64,000 nt of DNA, taken from assembly GCF_000426705.1 (NCBI RefSeq), contig NZ_AUFW01000007.1, positions 310,001-374,000 on the forward strand, written 5' to 3'. The notes under the pieces were generated by a model, which ran no database searches, was not told the origin of the DNA, and was given only the letters and a program-made list of their open reading frames with translations. The stretch comes from Spirochaeta cellobiosiphila DSM 17781 (GTDB lineage Bacteria; Spirochaetota; Spirochaetia; DSM-17781). This document shows positions 1-8,060 of the stretch, one piece after another (the stretch's first letter is position 1; each line of letters opens with the position of its first letter). Made by a program: the position numbers and the translations under genes.

Positions 1-1292
1 ACCTCCCTATCAAGGACCTTATCTTTGTGAGATTTTTTAAGATGTTTTAGTATCTTCTTTTGTAAATCAATAGCTTCAGAACGTAAGTCTTTTATATTTT
101 GGTTGCTAGAAATTCTGGAACCAGTGTGATTTTCCTTTCTTTTTCTCTTATCTATAAAGTCACCCATTCGCCCTAGAAAAGATATACCTAACACGGCAGC
201 AGGGATAATACTCCAGGGAGTACTAGTTGTGATAATATTTATCATCATTAGGAAGGCAGATAAGGAAAGGACATTTATACCATGGCTTAACAGACTCTTT
301 TTTGATTTTGTATATAAGTAATAATGGTAAAAATCCTGGTTTGACATTTGTTTTATAGAGCTTAATTCTTTGAGTTCTTTTTTCCGACTTCTCCCATCAA
401 CCCATTTTCGGAGGAGATCAATAGAAAAGACACTAACAGGAATTAAAGACCAAGGAAAGCCACTACTGAATTGAACATTCAAGAAAACTAGCAAAGCACT
501 AATGCCCACATAAGGACCTAGACGATGAGTCAAACCATGTCTTTTTACAAATTTATTTTCCTGACTTTTCTTATACTCAACAAATAATTCATGTCCCTCA
601 GGATAAGAAAACTCAGAACCTTTTTGTTTCTTACGAATCTCTGATCTGACATAACGAATTCCTCCAAAAGATTGGGACACAAAATCCATTAAGGGATTAA
701 TCTTTGTTTGAGATAAACTACTGAGAATATCATTTAAACTCTGTCCGTTACTTACATAATGACCAAATTTATCAGTAGCATCTTTGATAGTATCTTTTAC
801 GAAAGCAGAGACCTCTTCCTCTGGTGATTTGTCTTTTCTATGCCTACGGAGGGCTTCTTCTTGGGATTCGCGCGTCATTTTTTTACTTGGGGTCAAAGAA
901 AAACGATAGTAACCTTCGGGCAGCTTAATGGCTCTTTTTTTAATAGTTTCATCATCAACTTGTTCAAACAATTCACTATCAATATATATACAATCCACAT
1001 GGGTTTTATGACTTTCTTCTATATCAGTATCATTATTAGTAGTTAGGAATAAGGGCAATCCTGTGTTTTTCAACATTTTCAAGGAATGGAAGAAGGTTTG
1101 TATTTGAAAATAATCTATAGAACATAGATATGTTTTTAAATCCCTACTTTTTTCCTTAACTTCTCCACCAAAATGAATTATCAGTTCTGTTATTCGGGAT
1201 ATAGTCTCATTAACATTGTGACTATCTTCAAAACTTTTGTTGTATAATTTTACATATATCTTATACATTAGGGGTGGCTCTTTTTGTGTCAT
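1..1292 (-). CDS. Tandem 2TM-domain membrane protein, 3' end outside window
   Basis: The minus strand reads without a stop from ATG at 1292 to the left edge, about 430 codons, so the C-terminus is missing. The first 250 residues are hydrophilic and contain no motif I recognise. Two hydrophobic hairpins follow, near residues 256-295 and 337-376. Each is two short membrane spans with an aromatic/Pro-rich turn (SSGFPWSLIP and TSTPWSIIP), like the 2TM domain family. A basic tail rich in Lys and Arg comes after. The start lacks a Shine-Dalgarno but has TTGACA-17-CATATT ending 6 bases before the ATG, so a leaderless message is likely. Divergent from radA. Function unknown; the membrane location is well supported. 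Confidence 0.75.
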   Translation of the reverse strand, partial: MTQKEPPLMYKIYVKLYNKSFEDSHNVNETISRITELIIHFGGEVKEKSRDLKTYLCSIDYFQIQTFFHSLKMLKNTGLPLFLTTNNDTDIEESHKTHVDCIYIDSELFEQVDDETIKKRAIKLPEGYYRFSLTPSKKMTRESQEEALRRHRKDKSPEEEVSAFVKDTIKDATDKFGHYVSNGQSLNDILSSLSQTKINPLMDFVSQSFGGIRYVRSEIRKKQKGSEFSYPEGHELFVEYKKSQENKFVKRHGLTHRLGPYVGISALLVFLNVQFSSGFPWSLIPVSVFSIDLLRKWVDGRSRKKELKELSSIKQMSNQDFYHYYLYTKSKKSLLSHGINVLSLSAFLMMINIITTSTPWSIIPAAVLGISFLGRMGDFIDKRKRKENHTGSRISSNQNIKDLRSEAIDLQKKILKHLKKSHKDKVLDRE

Positions 1293-1298
1293 ATTAAC

Positions 1299-1327
1299 AA
1301 TATGAGACTCACATCCTATTTTGTCAA
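1299..1327 (-). promoter_or_regulatory. Promoter of the 2TM-protein gene
   Basis: On the minus strand TTGACA (1327-1322) is followed by a 17-base spacer and CATATT (1304-1299). The start codon begins at 1292, so transcription should begin at or next to the ATG. The -35 is a perfect consensus; the -10 matches 4 of 6. Confidence 0.5.
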
Positions 1328-1349
1328 TTAACTAAGGAGTTCTTATCCT

Positions 1350-2666
1350 ATGGCAACTAAGAAAAAAATACATTATCTATGTCAAGAATGTGGACATACA
1401 GAACCAAAGTGGCTTGGCAAATGCCCTAACTGTGGATCTTGGAATAGTTTCACCGAATTTAAAGAAGATATTGTTAGTACAAAATATCAGCCACCAAAGG
1501 TTACTGAACAAGTTTCCCTATCAGAATTAAAACAAGAGTCTGTAGAACGTATATCCACTGGACTTAGTGAGTTCGACCAAGTCATAGGAGGAGGACTAAT
1601 GAGAGGCTCCTGTTTGATGATCGGGGGAGAACCAGGAATTGGGAAATCTACATTAATGCTTCAGCTAGCCGGAAAGAAGAACTCAACAACCCTTTACATA
1701 AGCGGTGAGGAATCTGCTCTTCAAATCAAGAACAGAGCATCCCGTATAAATATTTCTCAAGAAAGCATTGATCTACTTTGTACAAACCACTTAGAAGATG
1801 TTCTCTCTCTTATCAACAAAAAGACCTATGACTTTGTTATGATCGATTCGATTCAAACCTTATATTCATCAGAAGTAGGTCCAAATCCGGGAACAGTACA
1901 GCAATTAAAGTATTGTGCCTTTGAATTGATACAACGATGTAAGGCAAAGGGCATTACTTTATTCTTGATTGCCCACATTACAAAAGGGGGAGCCATAGCC
2001 GGCCCCAAAACACTGGAACATATGGTAGACACTGTTTTGTATTTTGAGACCTCCGGTTCAGAATTACGAATATTGCGATCCACTAAGAATCGTTTTGGCT
2101 CTGTTGATGAACTAGGTATATTTTCTATGGAACAATCAGGACTAAAAGAAATAGGTAATCCGGAATCGCTCTTCCTTCCCCAAAGGGAGGATATAATGCC
2201 TACTGGAGTTTCCATATCGGCCGTATATGAAGGAAGTCGGGTGTTCTTAGTGGAAATACAAGCGTTAACAGTGAGTGCCAAAGGTGGTTTAGGGCGAGTT
2301 TATTCGGATAAGATTGAGCAGGCCAGAATAAACAGAATTGCTGCTGTATTAGAAAAACAACTCGGGATAAACCTCAACGATCAAGACATCTATGTGAACG
2401 TTGCTGGTGGTATCAAATTAGGAGAAACAGGTATCGATTTAGCCTTAGCCATAGCCATTTATTCAGCAAAGACAAATATCACTCCACCTGTTAATTCTGT
2501 ATTTGCTGGTGAAATCAGTTTATCAGGAGAAGTTCGGCCAGTATCCCACATGGATAGAAGGAAGAAAGCGGCCGAAAATCTTGGATTCAATAACTTTGTG
2601 GGACCTGATCAGAATACAAAATCCCTTACACTAGTTGATGTCTTTAAAAAATTATTTACCAAGTAA
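1350..2666 (+). CDS. radA: DNA repair protein RadA (Sms)
   Basis: RadA is a RecA-like branch-migration ATPase acting in recombinational repair. The 438-residue protein has the full family layout: a four-Cys zinc finger at the N-terminus (C11, C14, C25, C28), Walker A GEPGIGKST near residues 93-101, the RadA-specific KNRFG motif at 246-250, and a Lon-protease-like C-terminal domain that is structural in this family. AAGGAG at 1334-1339 supports the ATG at 1350. Its last codons overlap the 3' end of the convergent TraB gene by 15 bases. Length and motifs are ordinary for RadA. Confidence 0.97.
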   Translation: MATKKKIHYLCQECGHTEPKWLGKCPNCGSWNSFTEFKEDIVSTKYQPPKVTEQVSLSELKQESVERISTGLSEFDQVIGGGLMRGSCLMIGGEPGIGKSTLMLQLAGKKNSTTLYISGEESALQIKNRASRINISQESIDLLCTNHLEDVLSLINKKTYDFVMIDSIQTLYSSEVGPNPGTVQQLKYCAFELIQRCKAKGITLFLIAHITKGGAIAGPKTLEHMVDTVLYFETSGSELRILRSTKNRFGSVDELGIFSMEQSGLKEIGNPESLFLPQREDIMPTGVSISAVYEGSRVFLVEIQALTVSAKGGLGRVYSDKIEQARINRIAAVLEKQLGINLNDQDIYVNVAGGIKLGETGIDLALAIAIYSAKTNITPPVNSVFAGEISLSGEVRPVSHMDRRKKAAENLGFNNFVGPDQNTKSLTLVDVFKKLFTK

Positions 2667-3830
2667 TGTAGGCAGTACAACCAAAGAGGTAAACGTACCA
2701 ATGGCACTGCCAATACTACTTGCTAAAAAGACGATAAGGATATGTGTTACTCTGTTCTTAAAAAAACCTTTCACAGTCGTTATATCATCTTGAAGAGATT
2801 CAAAATCCTCAACTTTTGGTTTCTTAATAAATGCCTCTGTTAATCCAGCAAACATACCTGCCCCAACAAAGACATTCAAACTAGTGAACGGAGCCAATAC
2901 AAAGCTAACCAGTATACTTAAAGGATGCCCTAAAACGGCCAAAGTAAGAAGAGCACTAAAGCCACCATTGAAGATAACCCATCGTTTAATCATCTCTATT
3001 CCGACTTCTTTTCCACTAAAGAAAAATCCAGCCCCAATGACACCTACAACAATAAGGGGAATGAACCAGGGAAGAATTTTGGATAGGACACTTTTCTTAG
3101 GTAAATGAGAAATCTCTTCCAAATCAGAGCTACGTTTCTTTTCGTGTAAATCATTGAGCCATGTAATGATTCCCGGAGCATGACCAGCACCAATGACTGC
3201 AACAACTTTATTACCCTTTGAATTAAATATCTTTGTCGCTAAGTATTGATCCCTTTCATCGATCAGAACCTTTTTTACAGAGGGTAAATAACCGGATAAT
3301 TCTTCCATCATGTTTCCAAGAGCTGAAGACTCTTTTAACTTCTCGATCTCTTCTTTATCAATTTCTTCATTAGTAAAAATACTTGAGATCAATGCAGCAA
3401 GCATCTTGTTTTTATTCCAAAAATTACTCAAGGCCCAAGCCCTGCGTAAGGTCACCTGAATCTCTCGATCCGATAATTCAAAAGGAATATTAAGCTCTTC
3501 ACAGATCTCAATAGCCTTCACCATTTCCTCACCAGGTTTCGTTCCCAGATCAGCGCCAATCTTTTTCTGAAAGCTGCTCATAGCTAAGTTAGCGAGTAAG
3601 AGAAACCCTTTTTTTTGTTTTAATACCTGACTTATATCAAGTTTAGTCCAGGAGCTTCCTCCTTTGATTCCTTGATAGCGACCAGCATCTAATTCAATAC
3701 AAACTAAATCAGGCCTTTCTTCTTCTATTGTTCGACGAACTTCATCCACACTTTCCTTTGAAACATGGGCTGTACCAATTAAAGTAATTTCACGATCACC
3801 TAATTTAATTTTATGAATATTATCCTTCAC
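2652..3830 (-). CDS. TraB/PrgY-family membrane protein
   Basis: 392 residues from a GTG start at 3830, preceded by AGGAG at good spacing and 13 bases after the upstream stop. A longer reading from 3887 would overlap the DHH gene and adds residues unlike the family. The N-terminal domain has the TraB signature GTAHVSKES and a second conserved His in GAGHAPGI; both belong to the putative metal site of the TraB/PrgY/GumN superfamily. The C-terminal third carries about four hydrophobic segments, as in the PrgY-like branch. PrgY is reported to lower peptide pheromone activity in Enterococcus, but the bacterial family as a whole is poorly understood, so a peptidase-like role is inference only. Lies downstream of, and probably is co-transcribed with, the DHH phosphoesterase and the TPR lipoprotein. 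Confidence 0.85.
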   Translation of the reverse strand: MKDNIHKIKLGDREITLIGTAHVSKESVDEVRRTIEEERPDLVCIELDAGRYQGIKGGSSWTKLDISQVLKQKKGFLLLANLAMSSFQKKIGADLGTKPGEEMVKAIEICEELNIPFELSDREIQVTLRRAWALSNFWNKNKMLAALISSIFTNEEIDKEEIEKLKESSALGNMMEELSGYLPSVKKVLIDERDQYLATKIFNSKGNKVVAVIGAGHAPGIITWLNDLHEKKRSSDLEEISHLPKKSVLSKILPWFIPLIVVGVIGAGFFFSGKEVGIEMIKRWVIFNGGFSALLTLAVLGHPLSILVSFVLAPFTSLNVFVGAGMFAGLTEAFIKKPKVEDFESLQDDITTVKGFFKNRVTHILIVFLASSIGSAIGTFTSLVVLPTLLGK

Positions 3831-3843
3831 TTTTACTCCTAAC

Positions 3844-4812
3844 TTACAAACCGATAATAGAAACAAAACGTTCATACAATTCTTCACGTCCTGGAAAGTT
3901 TTCTATAGGGATAACACCACCCCCCATATGAGTGTGACCACCACCAAAACCAATACCTTCCAGAGCCTGTTTAGTGATGTCCCCTGCTGATTTTCTATTA
4001 TCTTCACTGCGTACTGATATTTTTATCTCTTTTTCTGCTTTAGAAGCAATGACTATAAAATGAATCTCACGATATCTTAAAAAATCATCCGCTATTAAAG
4101 CCAATAAATCTGGTGCACATTCCATATTAATATAAGAAAAGCAAAATTCATCTTTTATTTCTGCATTCCACAAAGCCTGTTTTATTGCTGGGACTTCTGC
4201 TACAGAAAGGCTGTTCTTGAGGATAAAACTTCCCTTATCCCATTGCCCAAATTTATATAGATAATTAAAACCATCCAAATCAAGCTGGCTCACCCGTCTC
4301 GTCAAATAAGCAGTGTCCATCATAATCCCCATCAACAAACTAGTAGCAATATCTCTTTCAGGCTGAATTTGTGTTTGATAGTAGTAATCATATATTAAGC
4401 TTGAACAACTGCCGACATCATCTCTAACATCCCAATAGGGAATATTTAATTCTGTAGGGATGGGGTGATGATCGACAACCCCTATGATTTCCCCGGGTAA
4501 TTTAGCAATATTGGCATTAGAGAAATTACCATCTACTTGGACAATCTGATCCTCAGTACCAAGTTCTAAAGATTCCCAATGATATACGGGGATCTTTAAA
4601 ACCCTGATGGCAACTTTTAAACTATGACTTAAAAGATCTTCGCCATAACAAACAATATTATTGATACCATAGTGATCAAATAAAAAACTAAGCCCATAAG
4701 CAGAGGCAATAGCATCATGATCTGGATAATTGTGAGTCTGGATAATCACCCGTCTCTCTGGATCCAGAGCCGCAATTAAATCACTAAATCTGTTATTTTG
4801 ATTTATTGACAT
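3844..4812 (-). CDS. DHH/DHHA1 phosphoesterase, NrnA-like
   Basis: 322 residues. It shows the DHH superfamily motifs: NYPDHDAIAS for the metal-binding DHD, VDGN, the DHH motif in VDHHP, and a C-terminal DHHA1 substrate-binding motif GGGHTHMGGG. Bacterial relatives of this size (NrnA, or bifunctional oligoribonuclease/PAP phosphatase) degrade nanoRNA or pAp, and some cleave pGpG or c-di-AMP products; the exact substrate cannot be read from sequence. The start overlaps the end of the TPR lipoprotein gene by 20 bases and the TraB gene begins 13 bases after the stop, so the three look like one leftward operon. Confidence 0.88.
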   Translation of the reverse strand: MSINQNNRFSDLIAALDPERRVIIQTHNYPDHDAIASAYGLSFLFDHYGINNIVCYGEDLLSHSLKVAIRVLKIPVYHWESLELGTEDQIVQVDGNFSNANIAKLPGEIIGVVDHHPIPTELNIPYWDVRDDVGSCSSLIYDYYYQTQIQPERDIATSLLMGIMMDTAYLTRRVSQLDLDGFNYLYKFGQWDKGSFILKNSLSVAEVPAIKQALWNAEIKDEFCFSYINMECAPDLLALIADDFLRYREIHFIVIASKAEKEIKISVRSEDNRKSAGDITKQALEGIGFGGGHTHMGGGVIPIENFPGREELYERFVSIIGL

Positions 4813-6133
4813 AATATCGGGCCATTGTTAATTCAGGGAATCCAGACAGACCGCTTTCAGAGATCTCTTCATAATATCTCATGGCAGACTCCTTTAATCC
4901 TTGATCTTCATAAGCCATTGCGATGAAGAACTTCATTCGCATTTGAACACTTTCTTTCTTTATCTTCTGAAGGGTAGCTTCCAACATATAATCACTTCCT
5001 GGCTGAAGATAAAATCGACCTACTTCATAGAATGGATTATCTTTTGGAACTTTGCGAAGTTCTTTCTCCAGGTACTTAAAAGCTTTTTGCTTATTCCCCT
5101 CTTTTTTATAAGTCATAGCAATAAACAAAATCATACTATATTCTGTAGGATAACGTTCATAGACCCAATTAAACTTTTCTCGTGCTTCCCTATACTGCCC
5201 CTTACTGAAGAGGAGATAACAATAGGTATCATAAAGATAATGATAATCGGGCTTTAACTCCAAGGCTCTCTTCATATCCACATAGGCATTGTCCCAATCA
5301 GCCTCTTCTTCATAGATAGAGCCGCGATATACTCGTGCAAAAAAATTATCATCTTGTAAGTCTATAACCTTATTAAAGCTTTCAAGAGCCTCTTCATTCT
5401 TATATAAACTTTTATATTGCAGTTTACCTAATTCCATAAAGAACCAGGGATTGTCTGGATCAAGCTCAGTGGCTTTAACAAGATCTTTTTCTGCATCACC
5501 AAATTTACCTAGTTCAACATTAATCAAACCACGATCTTCATATAAATAAGGACTAGTGTTATCAATAGCTAAAGCTCTGTTAACATATTCAAAAGCCGCT
5601 TTATAGTCTTCATCCTGTTTTGCCAGATTAGATAATCCAATGAGGGACACATAGTCTGGCCGTATAGCAATGGCCTTAGTGAAGAATTCCTTTGCCATAT
5701 CATATTCGTTATTATTGTAGTAGTAGACACCTAAGCCGGAGTAGGCTCTATCGTCTTGATCATCTATCTCAAGGATATTCTCCAAATAGGCTTTATAAGA
5801 AGGCCAATCCTCAGCTTGTTCTGCCAGTAATGCTAAATTGTATAAGGCATCTGTATTGTTTTTATCTTTTTTATTGGCTTCTTGTGCGGCAGATTTTGCC
5901 AAATCATAATCGCCAGCCGCCAATAGCAAGCTAGAGTAGACAGAAGCTTCTTCTCCTGATAAATCCTCTAATTCTTTATTTTGAAAAACAGCTATTGCCT
6001 CTTGAGGGTCCTTTTTTTCAGAATAATTATCGAGTGCTTTATTAATAGTAGCGCTATCTGATACTCCTGTTGTTTGACACGATAATAGTGCAAAAACCAT
6101 TATCACAGGGATGAGCTTTTTGAAAAAGTTCAT
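4793..6133 (-). CDS. TPR-repeat lipoprotein
   Basis: 446 residues with a lipoprotein signal peptide ending in the lipobox LLSC, so lipidation at Cys19 is expected. The rest is a chain of roughly ten tetratricopeptide-type helix pairs with the usual Ala/Gly and Tyr/Pro pattern, for example ALYNLALLAEQ, AYSGLGVYYY and DPDNPWFFMELGKL. Such proteins are scaffolds for protein complexes at the periplasmic face of a membrane. No catalytic motif is visible. AAGGAGTTAAA precedes the ATG. First gene of the leftward set with the DHH phosphoesterase and TraB protein, and divergent from the 6225 gene. Confidence 0.88.
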   Translation of the reverse strand: MNFFKKLIPVIMVFALLSCQTTGVSDSATINKALDNYSEKKDPQEAIAVFQNKELEDLSGEEASVYSSLLLAAGDYDLAKSAAQEANKKDKNNTDALYNLALLAEQAEDWPSYKAYLENILEIDDQDDRAYSGLGVYYYNNNEYDMAKEFFTKAIAIRPDYVSLIGLSNLAKQDEDYKAAFEYVNRALAIDNTSPYLYEDRGLINVELGKFGDAEKDLVKATELDPDNPWFFMELGKLQYKSLYKNEEALESFNKVIDLQDDNFFARVYRGSIYEEEADWDNAYVDMKRALELKPDYHYLYDTYCYLLFSKGQYREAREKFNWVYERYPTEYSMILFIAMTYKKEGNKQKAFKYLEKELRKVPKDNPFYEVGRFYLQPGSDYMLEATLQKIKKESVQMRMKFFIAMAYEDQGLKESAMRYYEEISESGLSGFPELTMARYYVNKSK

Positions 6134-6190
6134 TTTAACTCCTTATTAAACAGGTACCTAATATAAACTGAGAATCTAAATTGAACAAGG

Positions 6191-6219
6191 TTGAACTTTT
6201 ACGGGACCACAAGTAAAAT
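6191..6219 (+). promoter_or_regulatory. Promoter of the 6225 gene (likely leaderless)
   Basis: TTGAAC (6191-6196), a 17-base spacer and TAAAAT (6214-6219). The start codon at 6225 lies 5 bases after the -10, so the transcript would begin at the ATG. The -35 hexamer is part of a direct repeat, TTGAACAAGGTTGAAC, at 6181-6196. Confidence 0.45.
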
Positions 6220-6224
6220 GGCCC

Positions 6225-8060
6225 ATGGTCAACACTAATTATAAGCGACGATTAATACTAACTCCTCTTGTTTTTATGATAGGATTTATCATCATACTTG
6301 TTGTTCAATTTTCAAATGAAAGCCAGTTCTCATCAGAGCATCTTGGGTTAATTTTGTCAGGAACCAGTGCTGGAGAGCAAGCTGGTAAAAAACAAATACA
6401 AGATATAACTATCCAGAAGAGCAACATTGACTTTATTTTCAGTCGAGATATACCTCTTATTTTAAACACCACTGACGGTGTTACTCATAGAATTCGGCCA
6501 GAATCCTACGAACTTAAAGAGGATGGCTTAGATATTTTATTTGAAGACCAGGTTACCTTAAGATTCAGAGTAAGTGAGGAAAATAATCTCAATATTCAGC
6601 CAATCCTCCCAGAAGACCCTGCCAGGATTGAATCGATGATTATTAATTTCTCCCTAGTCCAAGGTTCCGAAGCTCATCCGAGAGAGAATCTTCCTATTAT
6701 GACCATTCAAGGTCAAAAAGAAAATATATATCTGGCCCTCAACTCTGACAGTCGTATAGATATGGACAAAAGGGAGCTTCTCTTAGCTCCTGAAGATAAA
6801 GGCTTTGTTCCTGTTGTCGTGGAAACACTCCCTGCCTCAGTAAATATTAAGAATTATTTAGCTCAACGGAACGAAGATAATGAATTGGTCAATTATGACA
6901 ATACAGTAGACAATTTTATCAATAGGGCTTTCAGACAATGGCAGTCAGCAAGATTTAACTTAGGACAGGGTACCTGGACATCATCAAAAGGCACAAACTT
7001 CTATACAAATATTGCAGTCGCTACGATGGCGGAAAGCTTAGTGACCAACCAATCACAAACGGTTCACCCTATTGTGCAAAATGCGGCTAGCTTATGGCCT
7101 CAGAAGCAAACATGGGAAGGTAGTACATTTTTTGGTGATATTGTTAACAAAGAGACAGATCAACGTGAGTTTATGCTCAACAAATTAGCACAGGACAGGA
7201 GTTTATTGAGGGATCACAATCTTCGTTTTCTCTATGAAGAAGGAGGTTGGGAAGCTGTAGGCCTCTATGGAGATGAAAATGATTTTGCTCAAATCATGTC
7301 GAATATTTCCCATATACAATTAACTCCAAATACCGTTGAAATCCTCCAGCTAGCCCGTAATTTTCTATTGATATCTCAATGGAGATCTGGTTCAACAAAG
7401 AGAATTAGAAGTGTTGCTATTCTCCTTGAGGAACAGTTACTCAAGAGTTTGTATAATCAGAACGACAATGTATTTCTAACAAACCAGTTTGGAGAGCTTG
7501 ATCTCTATGCTTCCCTTTTGGGTGGATGGGTATTCCAGCAAATGGGATCTGTATTGCAAGATGACTCCTATACAAACCTGGGAAAACAACTGGTGCTATC
7601 TTCCTTAAAATATGAAAGAGGAACAGGAAACCTCCCTCTCTACCTTGATGAAAATAATGGGGAGATTACCTGGAATGGACAGGATATCCTGGAACCAGAA
7701 AGGATATATCCGCTGTTAAGGACAACCGCTTATTATCCTCATTATATCAACCTAAAAGAATATCTTGGATACGACAGTTGGATATGGACCTCATCCGATA
7801 TGAACATCAGTAAGAATAGTCAGAATCAATTAGTCATTATATCAAAATATCCAGTAAGACAGACACATTATTTTGTTATCTACGGATTGCGGCCCTTTAC
7901 AGGTATAGTTCTTCACAACATACCCTGGCCAGGTGATTATAGATTCCAAAGGTACTCTGAGGGTTACTACTACAATCCCAACAATACGACATTATACTTT
8001 AAGTTAAGACAGAGACGTACAGAAGATTCTATTGTTATCTCTCTGGGAGCTTCCTCCTAA
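6225..8060 (+). CDS. Membrane-anchored protein of unknown function (611 aa)
   Basis: I do not recognise this family. A single hydrophobic segment at residues 9-27 preceded by KRR suggests a signal anchor, with the remaining 580 residues outside the cytoplasm. Residues 40-200 look beta-rich. Residues 215-480 are mostly amphipathic helix with many Trp and Gln, loosely like the helical barrels of some glycan-active proteins, but no catalytic motif can be assigned. The C-terminal 100 residues are again beta-rich and aromatic. No Shine-Dalgarno; see the promoter directly upstream. The 3' end overlaps the convergent ppk1 gene by 26 bases. Confidence 0.75.
   Translation: MVNTNYKRRLILTPLVFMIGFIIILVVQFSNESQFSSEHLGLILSGTSAGEQAGKKQIQDITIQKSNIDFIFSRDIPLILNTTDGVTHRIRPESYELKEDGLDILFEDQVTLRFRVSEENNLNIQPILPEDPARIESMIINFSLVQGSEAHPRENLPIMTIQGQKENIYLALNSDSRIDMDKRELLLAPEDKGFVPVVVETLPASVNIKNYLAQRNEDNELVNYDNTVDNFINRAFRQWQSARFNLGQGTWTSSKGTNFYTNIAVATMAESLVTNQSQTVHPIVQNAASLWPQKQTWEGSTFFGDIVNKETDQREFMLNKLAQDRSLLRDHNLRFLYEEGGWEAVGLYGDENDFAQIMSNISHIQLTPNTVEILQLARNFLLISQWRSGSTKRIRSVAILLEEQLLKSLYNQNDNVFLTNQFGELDLYASLLGGWVFQQMGSVLQDDSYTNLGKQLVLSSLKYERGTGNLPLYLDENNGEITWNGQDILEPERIYPLLRTTAYYPHYINLKEYLGYDSWIWTSSDMNISKNSQNQLVIISKYPVRQTHYFVIYGLRPFTGIVLHNIPWPGDYRFQRYSEGYYYNPNNTTLYFKLRQRRTEDSIVISLGASS

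Noticed and set aside
4901-5257. Plus-strand open frame of 118 codons inside the TPR lipoprotein gene
   Set aside because: It is antisense to a well-supported gene, has no conserved pattern and no upstream signals.
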